From Aselliscus stoliczkanus (taxonomy: Eukaryota; Chordata; Mammalia; Chiroptera; Hipposideridae): DNA of 64,000 bases. Below are positions 58,593 to 64,000 of this stretch, in pieces (positions within the stretch are counted from its first letter, which is position 1; each line of letters starts with the position of its first letter). The DNA lies in assembly GCA_033961575.1 (NCBI GenBank), contig CM066727.1, forward strand, positions 116,052,434-116,116,433, given 5' to 3'. Below the pieces are notes generated by a model that saw nothing but the letters and a program-made list of their open reading frames with translations, ran no database searches and had not been told where the DNA came from. The position numbers were made by a program, and so were the translations under genes.

Positions 58593-59505
58593 TGTCCACC
58601 AGCTTTCAATCTGTATAAATCAGAAACAGCACGTATTTCTTTTGGTGTATATCACACATCCCCATGAGTCACAATTTATACCCTGCAGGGTTTGCTTAGA
58701 GTTGAATCTAGTTGTAGGGATAGCATCAGGAAAGGTTGAGGGTGAGAGGTAGGTCCAAAGGAGGATCAGCAATACCTTGCAAGCAAGTACCCCAAGGGAG
58801 GCTAATATGATCCTCAGGAAAAGGAAGCTCCCCCAGGCAGGGGTAGAGGTGTTTCGACTGGCAAAGAAGACTCTGTGTAACTTAGGGACTTGAAGTCCCA
58901 GCTTCATCAGAATTTGACCATATGCTCCCCTTCCAATGTTCAGTGCCATTTCTTCCCAATAGGTGCCTTAACTTTAACAAAAGAGACCCTGCAAGTATGC
59001 AAATTCAATTTGTGTCATAATTCAGGTATTTGCAAGATTCGACTTTGGATTTGGTTTTCAGAAATCTTGGCCCTGCACCTGTAGGAAATAAGTTTTGTTT
59101 TGTTTTTCAGAGAAGTCAGAAAGTTTTAGTTACTATATACAGACCCTGAGCGAGGAATTTTAAATGCCCATGCTCATGATTTTCTTTCTCCAAGTTTTCT
59201 AACATAGTTAGTAGTAACCAACCAGCCCATCACATTATACTTCTTATTTTTACTAAAATATGCTACGGTAGCAAATACTTGGTCATCCAGTCTTGTCTTG
59301 TATGGGTGCTACATTATAGGTATCTAAAGCTAAAATTTGAGTAACTCCTTTGGCATTTCATGCTATTGACTACGAATGCCCTCTTTACCAATGGCAATAG
59401 ACTTATTAGTGCCTTTAAAACTTAGAACCAATCCAGAGGACACCTCCTTTGATTTTGTTTTTTAGGAGCTAGTCTTGGTACCAAACTCTAAAGCAGATCC
59501 AGTAG

Positions 59506-59508
<3 letters not shown>
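58593..59508. other. Intron 2, unassigned
   Basis: Possible continuation of the old repeat interrupted by the MITE. Minus-strand frame 58620-58949 (109 codons) not recognised. Confidence 0.35.

Positions 59509-59556
<48 letters not shown>
59509..59556 (+). repeat. (TA)n microsatellite
   Basis: About 24 TA units; able to extrude as a cruciform. Confidence 0.97.
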
Positions 59557-59558
<2 letters not shown>

Positions 59559-60009
59559 GAAGTCTACAGGACAAGCAGTCAGAAAAGGAATATGGATATA
59601 AAATATGGGGAGATTAGGAACACCTAGCACCCATAGGCACAAACTTGAACCCTATGAAGACAGGCTGAAACATGTGTTCATTGTATTGCCTTTGACCTTG
59701 GTGGAACATATCCTGTAGAACCTGGGGTGTTTCACCATGGAGCTAAACATACACAGCCGACCCAGGGGTCAGAGAAGCTGAAGGAGAAGGCAGAACAATC
59801 ACAGATCCAGCTGTTGCTTCATGCTAATGAGGTGCATCAACACATCAGCAATGATATGGACGCACTATAAAGTGGTTCCTGCCTCCTTCATACCTTCCAA
59901 ATCTCACAAGAGTCTCCCTTATGACTCATCCTAACTAGAAACATAATAGAAAAAGAATTCTGTGAAATGTATCTCAGGGTGCCAAGGTCACATGTTATTA
60001 TACAAAGCT
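59557..60009. other. Intron 2, unassigned
   Basis: No gene or family recognised. Confidence 0.35.
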
Positions 60010-60510
60010 ATTCAACATGTGTGTACAGAGCTTCAGAAACATGAAACAAAATCTACAGAACTGGAGGGAGAAAAATATAAATCCTCAACCACAGTTATAG
60101 ATTTGTTTTAACACTTCTCTCTTGGTAATTGATAGAACAAATGTACAAAACAATCAGTACAGCTGTAGAAAATTTGAACAATTTTCTGACATAAACAATA
60201 TGACATAATTGACATTTATAGAACATTGGATCCCCAGTCTACAGAATGCACATTCTTTCTGAGTACACATTGAAAGTTTCACTAAGATAGGTCATATGCT
60301 GGGCCATAAACAAATCTCAATGAATTTCAAAAGATTGAAATCATGCAGAGTGTTTTCTTTATCATAATGAAATTAGATTAGAAACTAAAAACAATAAATT
60401 ATTGAGAAAATCTCTAAATATTTGGAAATTAAGCAGCACTGAGAACAGGGTCAGGAAGAAATAATGAGAAATTAGAAAATATTCCAAATGGAATGATAGT
60501 AAAATCACAA

Positions 60511-60867
60511 TGCTATGGACTGAAGGTGTCACCCCAAATTTTGTATCTTGAAATCCTACCCGCCAATGTGGTGGTGTTAGGAGGCGTGACCTTTGGGAGT
60601 TAACTAGATCATGAGCATCAGCCCACATGAATGGGATTTGTGCCCTTCTAAGAGGAGGCAGGAGGGTTTGCTTTCTCACTCTGCTCTATGTCACGTGAGG
60701 ATACAAGAAGATAACCATCCACAAACCAAGAAGCAGGTCCTCACCAGATACGGATCTGCTGGCACCTTAATCTTGGATTTCCAAGCTTCTAGAACTGTGA
60801 GAAATAAATACTTGTTTTTTAAGCCACCCAGTCTATGGTATTCTGTATGGCAGCCTGAACTTAGACA
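60511..60867 (+). mobile_element. MaLR solo LTR (MSTA/MSTB-like) inside the L1
   Basis: Begins TGCTATGGACTGAAGGTGTC and ends in TTAGACA. Has GTGAGAAATAAATAC (poly(A) signal AATAAA) and CCACCCAGTCTATGG. Exact 5-bp target duplication CACAA at 60506-60510 and 60868-60872, which is expected for an ERVL LTR. A solo LTR with no internal genes. Confidence 0.9.
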
Positions 60868-60939
60868 CACAACATATAAAAATTTGTGGGATGCAATTAA
60901 AGCAGTCTTTAGAGGGAAATTTACAGCTTTAATGCTTTT

Positions 60940-61336
60940 TTTTTTTTTTTTTTTTTAAGAAAGATTTTATTGGGGAATTGGGGAAGGGGAACAGTGTTGG
61001 GGAATTGGGGAAGGGGAACTGCCAAGTTGTTGTCCTTCAATCTTAGTTGTGGAGGACACAGCTAGCTCAGGTCTAAGTCTAGTCACCATCTGGCGGGCCG
61101 TCAGCAGCTCAGGGCAACTCAGCTCAAGGTGTCGTGTTCAATCTTAGTTGTGGGTAGGCATAGCCACCATCACATGTGGGAATCGAACCAGTAACCTTGT
61201 TGTTACGAGCACGTGCTGTCACCAGCTGAGCCATCCTTCCACCTATTGGCAGCTCAGCGGCAGCTCAACTCAGGTGCAGCTCACTGGACCATGTGGGAAT
61301 CAAACCTCTTAACCAATTAAGCCACTTGGCTGGCTG
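60940..61336 (-). mobile_element. Long composite SINE inside the L1
   Basis: Complement has GCCAGCCAAGTGGCTTAATT head, second tRNA-like head, GTTCGATTCCCACATG B-box, CAACTTGGCAGTTCCCCTTC, CCCAATAAAATCTTTC tail. Target duplication ACAGCTTTAATGCTTTT (60923-60939) against ACAGCTGTAATGCTTTT (61337-61353), one mismatch. Confidence 0.9.
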
Positions 61337-61655
61337 ACAGCTGTAATGCTTTTATTGAGAAAAACAAAGGTATAAAATCAATGACCAAAGCTTCTACCTT
61401 ATGAAATAGAGAAAGAAGAGCAAATAAAATCAAAGGAAGGAAATAATAAAAACGAGAGCAGAAATCAATGAACTAGACATCAAACACTGAAGAAAACCAA
61501 CAAAGCCAAAAGTTGATTTTTGAAAAGACTGATAGACAGATCAAGAAAAAAAAATCCGAACGAATACAAATTATAAATAAATGAAGGCAAAGACATCATT
61601 ACAGATCATATAGACATCCAAAAGGTGATTAGAGAATGTGTTAACAATATTATAC

Positions 61656-62087
61656 TGGGCCGGCCGAGTGGTGTGTTGGTTAAGAGTTGGCTTGGGACGC
61701 CAGCTCTGAGCAGCAGGGCCCCGGTTCATACCCCACATGAGGGCCAGTGATGCTGCACCCTCTATAGCTAAGATGGTGAACAACAGCTCGACCTGGAGCT
61801 GGGCTGCCGTGCATCATTGGCGACTGCATAGGCTGCAGTGGGGCTGGCTGGCAGCTGGCGTGTGCTTTTGTGAGCTGCCGTGAGCAGCCATCCAATGGCT
61901 GGTGAGCAACTGCCTCACCCGGGAAGAGTGCAATGATCACAATACCAACATGGGCCAGTGAAATGATGTCCTCCACAACTAGACTAAAGAACAAAAGGAC
62001 AGCAAACTTGTCTGTTCCCCTTCCCTATTCCCCAATGCTGTTCCCCTCCCCCAATTCCCTAATTAAAAAAATCTTAAAACAAACAAA
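61656..62087 (+). mobile_element. Long composite SINE inside the L1
   Basis: GGGCCGGCCGAGTGGTGTG head, GGTTCATACCCCACATGAGG B-box, the GC-rich middle, CCTCCACAACTAGACTAAAG, TTCCCCAATGCTGTTCCCCT, and a tail in which the AATAAA has decayed to AATTAAA. Full-length partner of the copy at 45934. Confidence 0.9.
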
Positions 62088-64000
62088 CAAAAAAACACTT
62101 ATACCCATAAATTGGACATCTAAGCTGAAATGGATAAATTCCTTGGGAAAACACCTTGTCAAAATTGATGTAAGAGTGTATAGAAAACTAAAATAGCCTT
62201 CTGTCTATTAAATAAATTGAATTCATAATTTAAAATCTTCTCATAAAGAGGACTCCAGGCCCAGATAGTTTTACTGGTGAATTATAATAAACTTTTTTTT
62301 TTTTTTTTACATACAGGAGGACAAAGGAATTTACAAAATAATCCTAACAGAATTAATATGTAAAGTGAACAAGGCTGCAAAATACAAGGTCAATATATAT
62401 ACTAACATAAGCTATTGGAAAATAAATGTTTAAAAATATTATGCACAATACCATAAAATAAAATATTAATAGGTAAGAATAAGTTTAATGAAAAAAATAC
62501 CTCTGTACTGAAATCTATAGAACATTGCAGAAAGAAATTAAACAAGACTTAAATAAATAAAGAACTGTATCTTGGATTGTAAGTCTCAGTATTGCTAAGA
62601 TACCAATTCTCCCCAAATTCATCTATAGATACAATGCAATTCCAATCAACTCCAGAGGGCTGTTCTGTATGAATTAACAAACTGCTTCTAAAATGTATTA
62701 TATATATGAAAATGCAACAGATCTAGAAAAACCAAAATAATCATGTAAAAGAACAAGAGGGAGGACTCACACTACTTTATTTCAAAGTTAATATAAAACT
62801 AATGTAATGAAGTCAGTGTTGAACTGGTATATTAACAGAATAAATCAGACAGAACACACACATATATTCAATTGATTTTTGATAAAGGTGGCAAGATAAT
62901 TGTAACAAAGGACAGATTGTGCCCAAAGATCTCCCCTACGTAATTCAGTGGGGAAATGAACCCCAGTGCTTGAGCCATCTATTTGTGTGTGAAAAAAATG
63001 AGCTCACATCCTTAAATTACACCATATACAAAAATTAATTTGACACAAATCATAGATCTAAAAATAAAAACCATAACTATAAAACTTCTGGAAGAAAACA
63101 TCAGAGAATGTCTTGTGACCTTGGGGTAGACAAAATTAGGCAGTGCACAAAAAAATCCTAATCATAAAAAAAACCTTGAAAAACTGATCTTTATTAAAAT
63201 TTTAAAAACCTGCTTTTCAGAAAGACAACATTAAAAAAATGAAAAGGCAAATCACAGAGGATAGTCACAATATGGATATCTGAAACAAAGGGGTTGTTTT
63301 CAAAATATATAAACTCCTATAATTCAATAAGTAAAAGACAAATAGCTCAAGAAAAAAATGCACAAAACAGACACTTTGCAAAAAACATATTTGAATAATC
63401 AATAAACACATGAAAAAATTATATCAATAGCCACCCGAGAAATACCATTAAAATTACAATGAGATACCAGTTAATATCCATTAGAATAACTAAAATTAAA
63501 GACTGATCAGAGTAACTGGCCAGCATGTGAAGCAACTTGAACTCTCATACATTGCTGGTGGGGTCATAAGATGGCACAATTATTTTGAAAATCTGTTAGG
63601 CAATTTCTAATGAAATTAAACACCTACCCTAAGACCCAACAAACACACTTCTAGGTATTGACTCAAGGGAAAAAAAGACCTATATCCTCAAAAAGACTTA
63701 TGCCAGCATGTTTGTAACGCTTTTATTCATAACAACCCAAATATCCAGCAACAAATGAAGGGATAAATACACTGTAGTATGTCCATGCAATGGAATACTA
63801 GTCTACAACATGACCAAGAGTGAGAATAAGAACTACAGCAGCAGCAAGAAAAAAAGGAACAAACCCTGGATATGTGTAAGAAAATCAATGAATCTCAAAA
63901 ACTCTGAGCAAAAGAAAAGACAAAAAAGTGTACATATTGTGGGATTCCATTTCTATGAAGTCTGAAGATTGGCAGAAGGAAGCTTTGGTGGTAGAAACTA

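Larger units (their letters stand above)
60010..64000 (+). mobile_element. Old LINE-1 (L1M), interrupted and running off the window
   Basis: L1 ORF2-derived text runs in order: ACATTGGATCCCCAGTCTAC, ATATGCTGGGCCATAAACAA, CAGTCTTTAGAGGGAAATTT, TACAATGCAATTCCAATCAA, CTCTCATACATTGCTGGTGG, CAATGGAATACTAG. Stops throughout. Host to an LTR (60511) and two SINEs (60940, 61656). Confidence 0.85.

Overview
The window is mammalian nuclear DNA. It has no dense coding, long introns, a CpG-island promoter, ancient MIR, L2, hAT-Charlie and MaLR repeats, and LINE-1 fragments. Twelve young tRNA-derived SINE copies share a unit starting near GGCCGGCCGAGTGG; the longer ones end in a CCCCAATTCCCCAATAAAATC-type tail. 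This SINE type, with its short target-site duplications, points to a bat, most likely a non-vespertilionid (rhinolophoid-like) lineage. That assignment rests on recalled SINE families and is an inference.

The window holds one recognised gene: the 5' part of PRMT8, the brain-enriched, membrane-anchored type I protein arginine methyltransferase, on the + strand. Coding exon 1 (19621-19695, residues 1-25) lies in a CpG island (about 18940-20500). Coding exon 2 (52676-52861, residues 26-87) follows a 33-kb intron. The rest of the gene, including most of the catalytic domain, lies beyond the right edge. Exon 1 carries the N-myristoylation signal (Gly2, Ser6), and exon 2 carries the proline-rich SH3-binding linker, two arginines reported as automethylation sites, and the start of the AdoMet-binding fold.

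Layout: 1-18000 is intergenic sequence upstream of PRMT8 with L1, SINE, mariner, MIR and hAT remnants. 18000-22100 is the promoter region: an exon-like segment at 18023-18149, the CpG island, two G-quadruplex motifs, a short uORF, exon 1, a near-perfect REST/RE1 element at 20345-20365, a perfect MEF2 site and three CA/TG microsatellites. 22100-52675 is intron 1, filled mainly with MIR, L2, an old L1 (38-41 kb), SINEs and a locally duplicated module near 47.6-50.8 kb. 52862-64000 is intron 2, ending in an old L1 that carries a solo MaLR LTR and two SINEs.

I found no clearly new gene system. The observations most worth following up are the RE1 element, the exon-like segment upstream of the promoter, an acceptor that also reads as a donor at exon 2, a SINE that seems to carry a 3' transduction with its own poly(A) signal, two L1 insertions at one target site, and an internally deleted mariner copy with both ends intact.
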